A DNA stretch of 7,154 bases. Source: an uncultured Chryseolinea sp. Lineage in GTDB: Bacteria; Bacteroidota; Bacteroidia; Cytophagales; Cyclobacteriaceae. The stretch lies in assembly GCA_946478915.1 (NCBI GenBank), contig CAMLER010000253.1:1-7154 (forward strand), written 5' to 3'. The notes beneath the pieces are model-generated. The model was not told the DNA's origin. It worked only from the letters and a program-made list of their open reading frames with translations, and searched no databases. The number at the start of each line of letters is the position of its first letter. Within the stretch, counting starts at the first letter, position 1. Positions 1 to 6,176 of the stretch are shown piece after piece. The translations under genes were made by a program, and so were the position numbers.

Positions 1-46
1 AAACTGTGCGTGTGTCACGCCAATTAAATAAATTCCCATCATCGCG

Positions 47-77
47 TTTTATCGGTAGCTTTGATCAAGTATATTTC
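47..77 (+). promoter_or_regulatory. Possible weak promoter for the permease operon
   Basis: A TTTT element at 47-50 is followed after 19 nt by TATATTTC at 70-77. This resembles the Bacteroidota primary-sigma consensus (TTTG, about 19 nt, TAnnTTTG), with one mismatch in each box. The start point would lie only about 10 nt before the ATG at 95, giving a very short leader. The rest of 1-94 shows no other signal and no gene, so the operon may equally be transcribed from outside the window. Confidence 0.22.
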
Positions 78-94
78 TCTCCCAATTTTCATTT

Positions 95-1297
95 ATGAAT
101 CAAAACGTCTTCACGAAACTCTCCATCATGATGTTCCTGGAATACTTCGTATGGGGCTCATGGTACGTAACACTCGGTACCTACATGTCAGAATTTCTGA
201 AGTCGTCGGGCGTACAAATAGGCGCTGCTTACAGTGCGCTCGCAATTGCAACAATGATTTCCCCGTTTTTTGTGGGAATGGTGGCCGATCGATTTTTCGC
301 AGCCCAACGTATTATGGGTGTATTACATTTACTCGGAGCTGCACTACTATACTTTGCTACGCAGATCACAGACAACACCGCATTTTATTGGATCATAGTG
401 GTGTATTCGCTCCTGTACATGCCGACCATCGCTTTGTCCAATAGCATCGCGTTTCAACAGATGACTGACCCGGGCCGACAGTTTCCCTGGATAAGAGTTT
501 TCGGTACAGTGGGTTGGATCGTTGCTGGTCTTATGATCGCATCACTTTCAATTGAGAAAACAGAAGGCACTTTTTACATGGCAGCACTCGCCTCGGCGGC
601 GCTGGGATTAATAAGTTTTATTCTTCCCCATACTCCTCCCAAGGCGAAAGCGACAACGTCGACGGCGTCAGCAGCGCTGGGGACAAGCGCCTTCGTCTTG
701 TTCAGAGACAAGCCATATTTGATTTTCTTCATAGCAGCAATTCTTGTATGCATCCCGCTATCGTTCTATTACGGATTTGCGAATGTCTTTTTGAACGACG
801 TTGGACTGGAGAACGCAGCAGGAAAAATGACACTTGGACAGGTATCCGAAGCGTTGTTCATTCTTGCAATTCCTTTTCTGTTCAACAGCATCGGCGTCAA
901 AAAAATGTTGCTCCTGGGAATGGCGGCCTGGATATTAAGGTACGTTTGTTTTGCATACGGAAATGTTGAGAGTAATCTTTGGATGTTGTATGCGGGAATT
1001 ATTCTCCATGGCATCTGCTATGATTTCTTTTTCGTAACAGGCTATATGTATACAGAAAAGAAAGCGGGGGAAAAGATTAAGAATGCTGCTCAGGGTTTGT
1101 TCACCTTTGCAACGTATGGGGTTGGCATGTTTATCGGCACATGGTTCTCCGGTTTTACAACGGACTACTATACGGTGGACGGTGTGCAGCAATGGAAGGA
1201 GATCTGGTTCGTTCCGGCATATATTGCTGTTGCCGTTCTGTTATATTTTATTTTCTTTTTCAAGGAGAAAAAAGAAATAAAAGTAGCAGGGGCTTAA
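95..1297 (+). CDS. MFS permease, nucleoside:H+ symporter (NupG/XapB-like) family
   Basis: A 400-residue inner-membrane transporter of the major facilitator superfamily, closest by eye to the nucleoside:H+ symporter family (PF03825 type), which usually runs to about 400-420 residues, so it looks complete. About twelve hydrophobic segments are spread along it. Family-like stretches are GMVADRFF at 61-68 (the loop after TM2), PWIRVFGTVGW at 131-141, LGQVSEALF at 247-255, and HGICYDFFFVTGYMYTEKKA around 305-324, with a short charged tail EKKEIKVAGA. The ATG at 95 gives the expected start just ahead of TM1 (FLEYFVWGSWYVTLG); no Shine-Dalgarno is visible, as usual in Bacteroidota. In this phylum such permeases often sit beside Gfo/Idh/MocA dehydrogenases, so the substrate may be a sugar or keto-sugar rather than a nucleoside; that is inference. 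The next gene starts 42 bp downstream on the same strand, suggesting cotranscription. Confidence 0.88.
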   Translation: MNQNVFTKLSIMMFLEYFVWGSWYVTLGTYMSEFLKSSGVQIGAAYSALAIATMISPFFVGMVADRFFAAQRIMGVLHLLGAALLYFATQITDNTAFYWIIVVYSLLYMPTIALSNSIAFQQMTDPGRQFPWIRVFGTVGWIVAGLMIASLSIEKTEGTFYMAALASAALGLISFILPHTPPKAKATTSTASAALGTSAFVLFRDKPYLIFFIAAILVCIPLSFYYGFANVFLNDVGLENAAGKMTLGQVSEALFILAIPFLFNSIGVKKMLLLGMAAWILRYVCFAYGNVESNLWMLYAGIILHGICYDFFFVTGYMYTEKKAGEKIKNAAQGLFTFATYGVGMFIGTWFSGFTTDYYTVDGVQQWKEIWFVPAYIAVAVLLYFIFFFKEKKEIKVAGA

Positions 1298-1339
1298 ATT
1301 AAAATTCAGTCAAGAAAACTCACACTAAACCATCAGGAT

Positions 1340-2530
1340 ATGAATATTGCAATGCTAGGCTCAGGGTTTATCGGAAGGTTTTACGCAGATTCGTTGCAGG
1401 GATACCGAAGCAAGGATAAGATCGTAACCATCTATTCGCGCAGAGAGGAAAGCACCCAGAAATTTGCAAAGGACTACAATGTCGCCTTCGCTACCACCAA
1501 TATGGAAGAAGCGATCAACAGACCGGAGGTTGAAGTTGTTTGTATCTCACTTCCCAATAATCTGCATGAAGAAGCAGTGATGTTATGCTGCAAACATAAA
1601 AAAGCTGTCATAACTACAAAGCCATTGGGCAGAAATGCGGCGGAAGCGAAGCGTATGTTAGAAGCCGTAGAGAAGGCAGGCATTTTCAATGGGTATCTTG
1701 AAGACCTCGTCTACACCCCAAAGTTTATTAAGGCTATTGAAAGTGTGAAGAACGGCGCCTTGGGAAGAATTCTGTGGGCGAAATCACGGGAAACACATCC
1801 TGGCCCCCACAGCGAGTGGTTCTGGGATATTGAACAAGCTGGCGGAGGTTGTATCCTGGATCTCGGATGTCACTGCGTTGAGATCACCAGAAGTTATATC
1901 GGAAAAGACATTAAGCCAATCGAGGTTATGTGCTGGGCTGACACGCAAGTGAAACCCATTGATGCAGAAGACCATGCTATTGGACTTGTCAAATATGAGA
2001 ACGGATCAATCGGACAGTTTGAAGTAAGCTGGACTTTCCGGGGCGGGTTGGATTTGCGCGATGAAGTAATGGGGACCGAAGGAACTATCTGGACCAATAA
2101 CTTTCTCCGTACGGGATTTGAAATGTTCACTACAGGAAAAGCAGCTAATTATGTTTCTGAAAAAGCTGAGAGCGATAAGGGATGGCTCTTTCCAGTAGGC
2201 GATGAGTTGAATGAGCTTGGATACAATCACATGTTTATGGACATGTTTAATTCGTTAGAACAAAACAAGCAACCAAGGGAAACCTTTTATGATGGCTACA
2301 TTGTGAATGCCGTACTGGACGCAGCCTATAAATCAGCAAAGACCAAAAAATGGGAACCCGTGGTGCTCGACATATGGAGAGGAAAAACGGGTGTCACAAA
2401 AGACAGCCATCTTCAGGAATATGATAAAGACAACTATCTGGTGAAAGAAGAGGTAACGCACTACGGCGCTAAGAAAGTAATTCTTAAGAATAAGAAGACC
2501 GGAAAAATTGTTGAGAAGGTGTTGGAATAA
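1340..2530 (+). CDS. Gfo/Idh/MocA family NAD(P)-dependent oxidoreductase
   Basis: A 396-residue cytoplasmic dehydrogenase of the glucose-fructose oxidoreductase/inositol dehydrogenase/MocA family; these oxidise or reduce sugar hydroxyl/keto groups with NAD(P). The N-terminal Rossmann fold opens NIAMLGSGFIG, with the dinucleotide loop GSGFIG at 7-12. The lysine motif, usually EKP, reads TKP at 93-95, with Lys94 the expected catalytic lysine. The C-terminal domain carries GGGCILDLGCHCVE at 168-181, matching the family's GGGxxxDxGxHxxD pattern; Asp174 and His178 fit the usual catalytic residues and Glu181 replaces the last Asp. Family members are often 330-400 residues; the C-terminal 50 or so residues (KDSHLQEYDKDNYL onward, Lys-rich) form an extension. 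It lies 42 bp behind the permease and is probably cotranscribed. The substrate cannot be read from sequence; a 3-keto-sugar or glycoside is suggested by the DUF1080 gene nearby. Confidence 0.9.
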   Translation: MNIAMLGSGFIGRFYADSLQGYRSKDKIVTIYSRREESTQKFAKDYNVAFATTNMEEAINRPEVEVVCISLPNNLHEEAVMLCCKHKKAVITTKPLGRNAAEAKRMLEAVEKAGIFNGYLEDLVYTPKFIKAIESVKNGALGRILWAKSRETHPGPHSEWFWDIEQAGGGCILDLGCHCVEITRSYIGKDIKPIEVMCWADTQVKPIDAEDHAIGLVKYENGSIGQFEVSWTFRGGLDLRDEVMGTEGTIWTNNFLRTGFEMFTTGKAANYVSEKAESDKGWLFPVGDELNELGYNHMFMDMFNSLEQNKQPRETFYDGYIVNAVLDAAYKSAKTKKWEPVVLDIWRGKTGVTKDSHLQEYDKDNYLVKEEVTHYGAKKVILKNKKTGKIVEKVLE

Positions 2531-2537
2531 GGTGACT

Positions 2538-2568
2538 GCTGACAGTTGTCAGCTGTTATCAGCTGGCA
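2538..2568. repeat. Inverted repeat plus short tandem repeats after the oxidoreductase
   Basis: Eight bases after the oxidoreductase stop lies a perfect inverted repeat, GCTGACA at 2538-2544 and TGTCAGC at 2547-2553, separated by only two bases. It merges into a roughly 10-bp tandem pattern: TCAGCTGTTA at 2549-2558, then TCAGCTGGCA at 2559-2568, all variations on CAGCTG. There is no T-run after it, so it is not a typical intrinsic terminator, although a hairpin here could protect or end the upstream transcript. Similar CTGACAGCTGTCAG runs are familiar to me from intergenic DNA of Bacteroidota, but I cannot check copy number here. Confidence 0.6.
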
Positions 2569-2614
2569 GCTTGTGTGTGCGACTTTACGATCTTGCCCTC
2601 GAACGAAACCCTCT

Positions 2615-2690
2615 GGCTCCATCGGAGCCCCGTGTTTGTAGCACAAATCGACAAGTCCGCGCAGGCTCCATTAGGAGCCTCCTGTTAAAG
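2615..2690. repeat. Pair of GGCTCC/GGAGCC hairpin repeats
   Basis: Two similar hairpins lie 49 bp apart. The first is GGCTCC (2615-2620), loop ATC, GGAGCC (2624-2629), followed by CCGTGTTTGTAGCACAAA, which itself contains TTTGT-AGC-ACAAA (2635-2647). The second is AGGCTCC (2663-2669), loop ATTA, GGAGCCT (2674-2680), followed by CCTGTTAAAG, which looks like a decayed copy of the TGTTTGTAG trailer. A short GC hairpin followed a few bases later by TGTTTGTAG is the layout of a dispersed intergenic repeat that I remember from Bacteroidota genomes; that resemblance is recalled, not verified. The unit could act as a bidirectional transcript end between the two convergent genes, although neither hairpin has a good T-run. 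Confidence 0.6.
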
Positions 2691-2716
2691 TAATTTTAAG
2701 TCTAGGCCCAACACAT

Positions 2717-3901
2717 TTAACCCAGACCACCCAAAAAGATATCAGCAAATTTGTTGCTCAAAATTTTCCGCGAATACTTTTCCTCTGCCAGCGCACGGCT
2801 GGCCCGCTGATATTGCTTCAATTTTTCGGTATTATTAACAAATGGCTCTATCTTCTTTACAAAATCACTTGGGTATCGCGAGTCCGAATAAATACCACAA
2901 CCTTTTTCTTCGACCTCCTTCCTTATCCATCCTCCGAAATTGATCGCAATTAATTTTCCTGCTGCCAGCCCATCGAAATATTTATTTGGCGATCCCGTTT
3001 CAAGCACCGGCAACGGCTTATAACATATGAATGAGACGTCTGTGACATTCATAACTTCTTTTACGCCATCGCGATCCTGAAAAGGAATTATTGAAAAGTT
3101 TTTGAGCTGTAGCTGATTGGCGATACGCTTGAAATATTCAAGCAATGCACCCTCACCACAAAGTATAAAATGTACCTGCATGCCTGCATTTTGGCACGCC
3201 CGTGCACACTCTACGTAATAGTCCAGACCATTCGCCAACCCAACGGCACCGATATACGACACAGTGAATATTCCGGGCACATTCAGCTTTCTCAGAACAT
3301 CCCCACTCTTTGCTTCCGGAAAATAAAATTTCGTATCCGCCATGTTGGGAATGAGGTGCACAACTTTTCCGGAAACTTTTTCTTCGATCGCACTTTTAAT
3401 GGCAGGTGAAAGGCCCACAACCGACGAAGCATTCCTGTAAATGAATTTCTCCAGCCAATAAAGGAAATGTTTCAGCGAATAGCTCTTCACAAATCCCATC
3501 TGAATAGGAGCTTCAGGCCATAAGTCACCCACCTCGAAAATATATTTGATTCCATACCGGATTTTGATCCAGTATGCCGCTATCCCTATTGTAAGCGGAA
3601 CAGAGATCGCATAACAAACATCAACGCCTCTAATCTTCCCTGCTAAATTGACTGCGCCCAGATTGTATCTGAAGAAAGACAAACTTCGCTTCCAAAAACC
3701 AAATTTGTTATCATAGGGAACAGGTAGATAATGCACCTCGATACCTTCTATATTTTCCCGTTTGTAGATTGTTCCATTGTATCCCGTAACAACCGCCACT
3801 TCCATTTTCCGATCGACCAATGCTTTCGCCAGGTAATAGGATCGAAGCGCTCCACCGGTTTGAGGCGTATTAAAATGTTGATGGAGCATTAAAACTTTCA
3901 C
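2717..3901 (-). CDS. Glycosyltransferase family 4 protein (WbuB-like)
   Basis: A 394-residue cytoplasmic or membrane-associated GT-B fold glycosyltransferase. The N-terminal half opens KVLMLHQHFNTPQTGGALR, with the glycine-rich acceptor loop GGALR at 16-20, and has VGDLWPEAP at 124-132, typical of WbuB-like members acting on surface polysaccharide. The C-terminal donor-binding half begins near SYIGAVGLANGLD (215-227), has LCGEG at 247-251, and carries ETGSPNKYFDGLAAGK at 301-316, the usual nucleotide-sugar signature; Asp310 stands where many GT4 enzymes have the second Glu of EX7E, a change common in this subfamily. The start is GTG at 3901. The first ATG, codon 5, would remove the first beta strand, so GTG is preferred. 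No other polysaccharide gene is in view, so donor and acceptor are unknown. It is convergent with the oxidoreductase gene and divergent from the DUF1080 gene. Confidence 0.88.
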   Translation of the reverse strand: MKVLMLHQHFNTPQTGGALRSYYLAKALVDRKMEVAVVTGYNGTIYKRENIEGIEVHYLPVPYDNKFGFWKRSLSFFRYNLGAVNLAGKIRGVDVCYAISVPLTIGIAAYWIKIRYGIKYIFEVGDLWPEAPIQMGFVKSYSLKHFLYWLEKFIYRNASSVVGLSPAIKSAIEEKVSGKVVHLIPNMADTKFYFPEAKSGDVLRKLNVPGIFTVSYIGAVGLANGLDYYVECARACQNAGMQVHFILCGEGALLEYFKRIANQLQLKNFSIIPFQDRDGVKEVMNVTDVSFICYKPLPVLETGSPNKYFDGLAAGKLIAINFGGWIRKEVEEKGCGIYSDSRYPSDFVKKIEPFVNNTEKLKQYQRASRALAEEKYSRKILSNKFADIFLGGLG

Positions 3902-3969
3902 GCTGCAAAGAAAAGAATTGTTGTGTGTGTTCTGTTTATGGCCAAGTATTTTTTGATTTGCATGACTTT

Positions 3970-3993
3970 TGTAAAGTTTATCACATCTTTACA
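3970..3993. promoter_or_regulatory. Inverted repeat in the divergent promoter region, possible operator
   Basis: TGTAAAG (3970-3976) and CTTTACA (3987-3993) form a perfect 7-bp inverted repeat around a 10-bp spacer, so the half-site centres are 17 bp apart. It lies 39 bp before the DUF1080 ATG and 69 bp before the glycosyltransferase GTG. No T-run follows it on either strand, which argues against a terminator, and its position between divergent genes suits a dimeric regulator. No regulator gene of that kind is in the window. A poor promoter match on the plus strand, TTG at 3921-3923 and TATTTTTT at 3947-3954 (spacer 23), lies just upstream. Confidence 0.4.
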
Positions 3994-4031
3994 CAACTTC
4001 GTTTTCAAGAACGCATTAAACATACACAGAC

Positions 4032-4625
4032 ATGACTAAGAGAATATTAACACTTGCGCTGCTGACCTTACTCTTCAGCAACGCCTTCGCGCAGACTAAA
4101 CTTTTTAACGGGAAAAACTTAAAAGGTTGGAAGGTTCACGGAACGGAAAAATGGTACGTAGAGAATGGAGAACTTGTTTGCGAAAGCGGTCCCGACAAAC
4201 AATATGGCTACCTGGCCAGTAACAAAGATTACAAAGATTTTGAGCTAACGGTAGAATTTAAGCAAGAGTCGAACGGAAACAGTGGCGTTTTCTTTCATAG
4301 TTCGATTGAAGGAACAAAAATCACCGGCTGGCAAGCTGAGGTTGCGCCGAAGGGACACTCCACTGGTGGTATTTACGAATCATATGGAAGGGAATGGCTC
4401 ATAAAACCTGAACCCAGCCTGGACCATGTTTTGAAAGAAGGAGATTGGAATACCCTGACCGTTAGAGTCAAGGGCGACCTGGTTGAAACTTTCCTGAATG
4501 GAACGAAAATGATTACCCTGGAGGATGAGAAGATCGGCTCAGTTACCGGAAAGATTGCACTCCAGATTCACGACGGCGGCGGCGTAAAAGTACGGTGGCG
4601 CAAAGTTGAGATCAAAGAACTCTAA
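4032..4625 (+). CDS. Secreted DUF1080 / 3-keto-disaccharide hydrolase-like protein
   Basis: A 197-residue exported protein of the PF06439 family (DUF1080, now described as 3-keto-disaccharide hydrolase), a concanavalin-like beta-sandwich. Residues 1-20 form a clear signal peptide: basic MTKR, hydrophobic LALLTLLF, and a signal peptidase I site after SNAFA, before Gln21. No lipobox cysteine follows, so a soluble periplasmic location is likely. A single domain fills the rest: LFNGKNLKGW (24-33), YLASNKDYKDFELTVEFK (60-77), NSGVFFHS (83-90), GWQAEV (99-104), GGIYES (112-117), EGDWNTLTVRVKG (136-148), FLNG (154-157) and the closing GKIALQIHDGGGVKVRWR (173-190). The length is normal for single-domain members. 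Characterised relatives cleave 3-keto-glycosides made by Gfo/Idh/MocA dehydrogenases, which fits the oxidoreductase 1.5 kb away; that pairing is inference. It is transcribed alone and ends at a strong terminator. Confidence 0.87.
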   Translation: MTKRILTLALLTLLFSNAFAQTKLFNGKNLKGWKVHGTEKWYVENGELVCESGPDKQYGYLASNKDYKDFELTVEFKQESNGNSGVFFHSSIEGTKITGWQAEVAPKGHSTGGIYESYGREWLIKPEPSLDHVLKEGDWNTLTVRVKGDLVETFLNGTKMITLEDEKIGSVTGKIALQIHDGGGVKVRWRKVEIKEL

Positions 4626-4631
4626 AAAAAC

Positions 4632-4664
4632 AGCTCCCGCCTTCCAGCGGGAGCTTTTAGTTTT
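4632..4664. terminator. Bidirectional intrinsic terminator
   Basis: A 9-bp GC-rich stem, AGCTCCCGC (4632-4640) and GCGGGAGCT (4647-4655), closes a 6-base loop. On the plus strand it is followed by TTTAGTTTT, ending the DUF1080 transcript just after its stop. On the minus strand the seven A bases at 4624-4630 give a T-run after the same hairpin, ending the sigma/small-gene transcript. The plus-strand T-tract overlaps the TAA (4663-4665) of the minus-strand small gene, so the convergent genes are packed tightly. Confidence 0.85.
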
Positions 4665-4896
4665 AAGAAGGCCGCTCCTGCAGTGTCCGGGAGTAGCTCA
4701 AAATTGATCTTACCACGCCCGCTGATGGTTCTAGCCTGGCGTTATCCATGTCTTTTTTCATGGTGCAAAGTTCAGAATAAAGCGCCTGCAGCTCGCTGTC
4801 GCGAACCAGTGCGTTGTCAATTCTGCTGGTCTCCTCCTCCGTAGTCTCGTGGTATAAATACCTGATCAAGTCCGTTTGGGTAAAAGTTTGTATCAT
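4663..4896 (-). CDS. Small protein paired with sigma factor, possible anti-sigma-like regulator
   Basis: A 77-residue soluble protein encoded directly after the sigma factor and overlapping it by 80 bp in another frame. The N-terminal half, FTQTDLIRYLYHETTEEETSRIDNAL (about 5-30), is predicted helical and resembles the start of anti-sigma proteins and of small sigma-linked proteins I recall from Cytophagales. There is one cysteine (Cys44), so no HxxxCxxC zinc motif, and there is no membrane segment, unlike classic anti-sigma factors. The tail LEPSAGVVRSILSYSRTLQE (56-74) could be an amphipathic helix. Its ATG at 4896 lies inside the sigma reading frame, with GAGCCT rather than a Shine-Dalgarno before it, so translation is probably coupled to that of the sigma gene. 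A role in controlling the sigma factor is inferred only from position and rough resemblance. Confidence 0.68.
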   Translation of the reverse strand: MIQTFTQTDLIRYLYHETTEEETSRIDNALVRDSELQALYSELCTMKKDMDNARLEPSAGVVRSILSYSRTLQERPS

Positions 4897-5467
4897 AGGC
4901 TCTGTGTTTGACCATCTTCTTGCGCAAATTAATTAGCGCATACCGCATCCTTCCAAGAGCGGTATTAATGCTAACATTTGTGCGTTCAGCGATCTCCTGA
5001 AAACTCATCTGCAGGTAATGTCTCATGATTAGAACCTGCTTTTGCTCCTGAGGCAGCTCTTTTATATAGTCCCTCAATTTAGTCCGCGTGTCTCTGAAGA
5101 TCTGTTTTTCTTCGGCAGACTCATCCGCGAAATCCATTGAGTTAAAAAGGCGGCTTCCATCCTCCAACACTACTTCGGGATACCGTTTATTCTTTCTAAA
5201 ATTATCGATCGCCAGGTTGTGCGCAATCCTGCTTATCCAGGGCAAAAACTTGCCTTCCTCGTTATACTTACCACACCGGATGGTGTTGATAGCCTTAACA
5301 AAGGTTTCTTGCAGGAGATCTTCGGCGGTATATCTGTCCTTGACGATCAGATAAATCGCTGTATAGACCTTTGATTTGTGTCGATGTAATAGCATTTCGA
5401 AAGCTTCATCGTTACCGTGTTGATAGAGCGACACTAGTTGGCTGTCGCTTAATCTGCTGTCAATCAT
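4817..5467 (-). CDS. RNA polymerase sigma factor, ECF-type (sigma-70 family)
   Basis: A 216-residue alternative sigma factor that would direct RNA polymerase to a specific promoter set. Region 2 spans about residues 12-92, with DRYTAEDLLQETFVKAINTI (44-63) and FLPWISRIAHNLAIDNFRK (74-92) as the core-binding and -10 recognition parts. Region 4 spans about 127-182, with LPQEQKQVLIMRHYLQMSFQ (138-157) and the helix-turn-helix EIAERTNVSINTALGRMRYA (158-177) for -35 recognition. There is no region 1.1 or region 3, as expected for the ECF group. Relatives I recall stop about ten residues after the LRK at 181-183; this one runs on for about 33, and the last 27 or so residues (YDTNFYPNGLDQVF onward) are read from the overlapping small gene, so the tail may be a stop-loss extension. 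ATG at 5467 is a natural start. A strong promoter match lies about 70 bp upstream, so it is likely expressed by the primary sigma factor. Confidence 0.9.
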   Translation of the reverse strand: MIDSRLSDSQLVSLYQHGNDEAFEMLLHRHKSKVYTAIYLIVKDRYTAEDLLQETFVKAINTIRCGKYNEEGKFLPWISRIAHNLAIDNFRKNKRYPEVVLEDGSRLFNSMDFADESAEEKQIFRDTRTKLRDYIKELPQEQKQVLIMRHYLQMSFQEIAERTNVSINTALGRMRYALINLRKKMVKHRAYDTNFYPNGLDQVFIPRDYGGGDQQN

Positions 5468-5538
5468 TCTGTCTCACATTTAGGTAACGTAGACGTCTCT
5501 TTCGATATTGTGTGGGGTTATTGGAACAAATTGGTTTG

Positions 5539-5569
5539 AAAAGATAGAAACTTTTTGTTTAGCACCAAA
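5539..5569 (-). promoter_or_regulatory. Promoter of the sigma-factor gene
   Basis: On the minus strand TTTG (5569-5566) is followed after 19 nt by TATCTTTT (5546-5539). This matches the Bacteroidota primary-sigma promoter TTTG-N19-TAnnTTTG at every fixed position but the last. Transcription would start near 5533, leaving an untranslated leader of about 65 nt before the ATG at 5467. It is the best promoter match in the window. Confidence 0.6.
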
Positions 5570-5644
5570 AAAAACTTAGAAAATTCTTGCCTGTCATACA
5601 ATTTGTTTAGCTAATTGCTCCCAATTCCAGTGTTGGTTTATAGT

Positions 5645-6025
5645 ATGGCTATCAGCAAGAAAAAAATCATTAAAAGTCTAGAAAATTTATCGGGAGACCT
5701 GGTTGAATTGATCCATCAGCAATATCCAAATGGTTATCAGGCTAATATCTCTCGCATCACTAATGCAAAAAAGGAGCCGATTTTTGTCTTTCCCCTAGAT
5801 ACTGAAGATGCCATCTACCTGATCAAGGTTCCGGTGACCAAAAATAGTTCTGGCGAATATGACGTCGATTCAAAGGAGGAAGATGATATCGATAAGCCAG
5901 ATGATGGATTCGATGGTCCCGATGACTTTGAAGCCGACCGCGGTGATGCTGACGCTGACTACGACGAAGAAGGCGGAAGACGTGGAAATCGCGAGGCCAG
6001 CTACGACCCTGATTTCGATTCTTAG
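5645..6025 (+). CDS. Hypothetical protein with an acidic Asp/Glu-rich tail
   Basis: A 126-residue protein of unknown function. The first 67 residues form a small folded region: a basic, helical start MAISKKKIIKSLENLSGDLV, then QQYPNGYQANISRI and EPIFVFPLDTEDAIYLIKVPV (45-65), which reads as two beta strands. Residues 71-126 are very acidic and probably disordered, with 25 Asp/Glu in 56. I recall similar short proteins in Bacteroidota, some labelled 'DNA primase' with no support; no primase motif is present here. ATG at 5645 is chosen because the longer reading frame begins with a TTG at 5615 whose extra ten residues (LPIPVLVYS) look non-coding. It is divergent from the sigma factor across 177 bp and lies 151 bp before uvrA on the same strand. 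The acidic tail could mimic nucleic acid or bind basic partners; that is speculation. Confidence 0.75.
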   Translation: MAISKKKIIKSLENLSGDLVELIHQQYPNGYQANISRITNAKKEPIFVFPLDTEDAIYLIKVPVTKNSSGEYDVDSKEEDDIDKPDDGFDGPDDFEADRGDADADYDEEGGRRGNREASYDPDFDS

Positions 6026-6176
6026 CGCTAGCGGCGTACTTACACGGTTGATTAACTTCGGCATTCCCTGATTTCACTTATCGAAAAGCAGGAAACTGAC
6101 CTGAAAAAGCATTTTTTCTTAAGTTTACCTCACCTTCGCAAACTTTAAATCCGTAGTGTAAGTTTAGCAGAGGTAA

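Noticed and set aside
61..444. Open frame of 127 codons overlapping the permease start
   Set aside because: It starts with TTG, lies in another frame of a clearly coding permease, and its translation is rich in Cys, His and Arg with no recognisable motif.
2615..2680. Possible CRISPR array from the two similar hairpins
   Set aside because: Only two short units, not identical, with no further repeats and no cas genes.
2461..2693. Short open frames on both strands across the 2531-2716 gap
   Set aside because: They run through the repeats and the end of the oxidoreductase gene and show no domain or sensible protein composition.
5823..6077. Several open frames overlapping the acidic tail
   Set aside because: They arise from the repetitive GAT/GAC/GAA codons of the acidic protein read in other frames.
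6103..6118. GAAAAA/TTTTTC hairpin as terminator of the acidic-protein gene
   Set aside because: The stem is almost all A-T with a 4-base loop, so it is too weak to call a terminator.
6120..6166. Two TAAGTTTA copies (6120-6127 and 6159-6166) as uvrA promoters
   Set aside because: Each resembles TAnnTTTG, but no acceptable TTG element lies 17-23 nt upstream; short AT-rich repeats are likely by chance.
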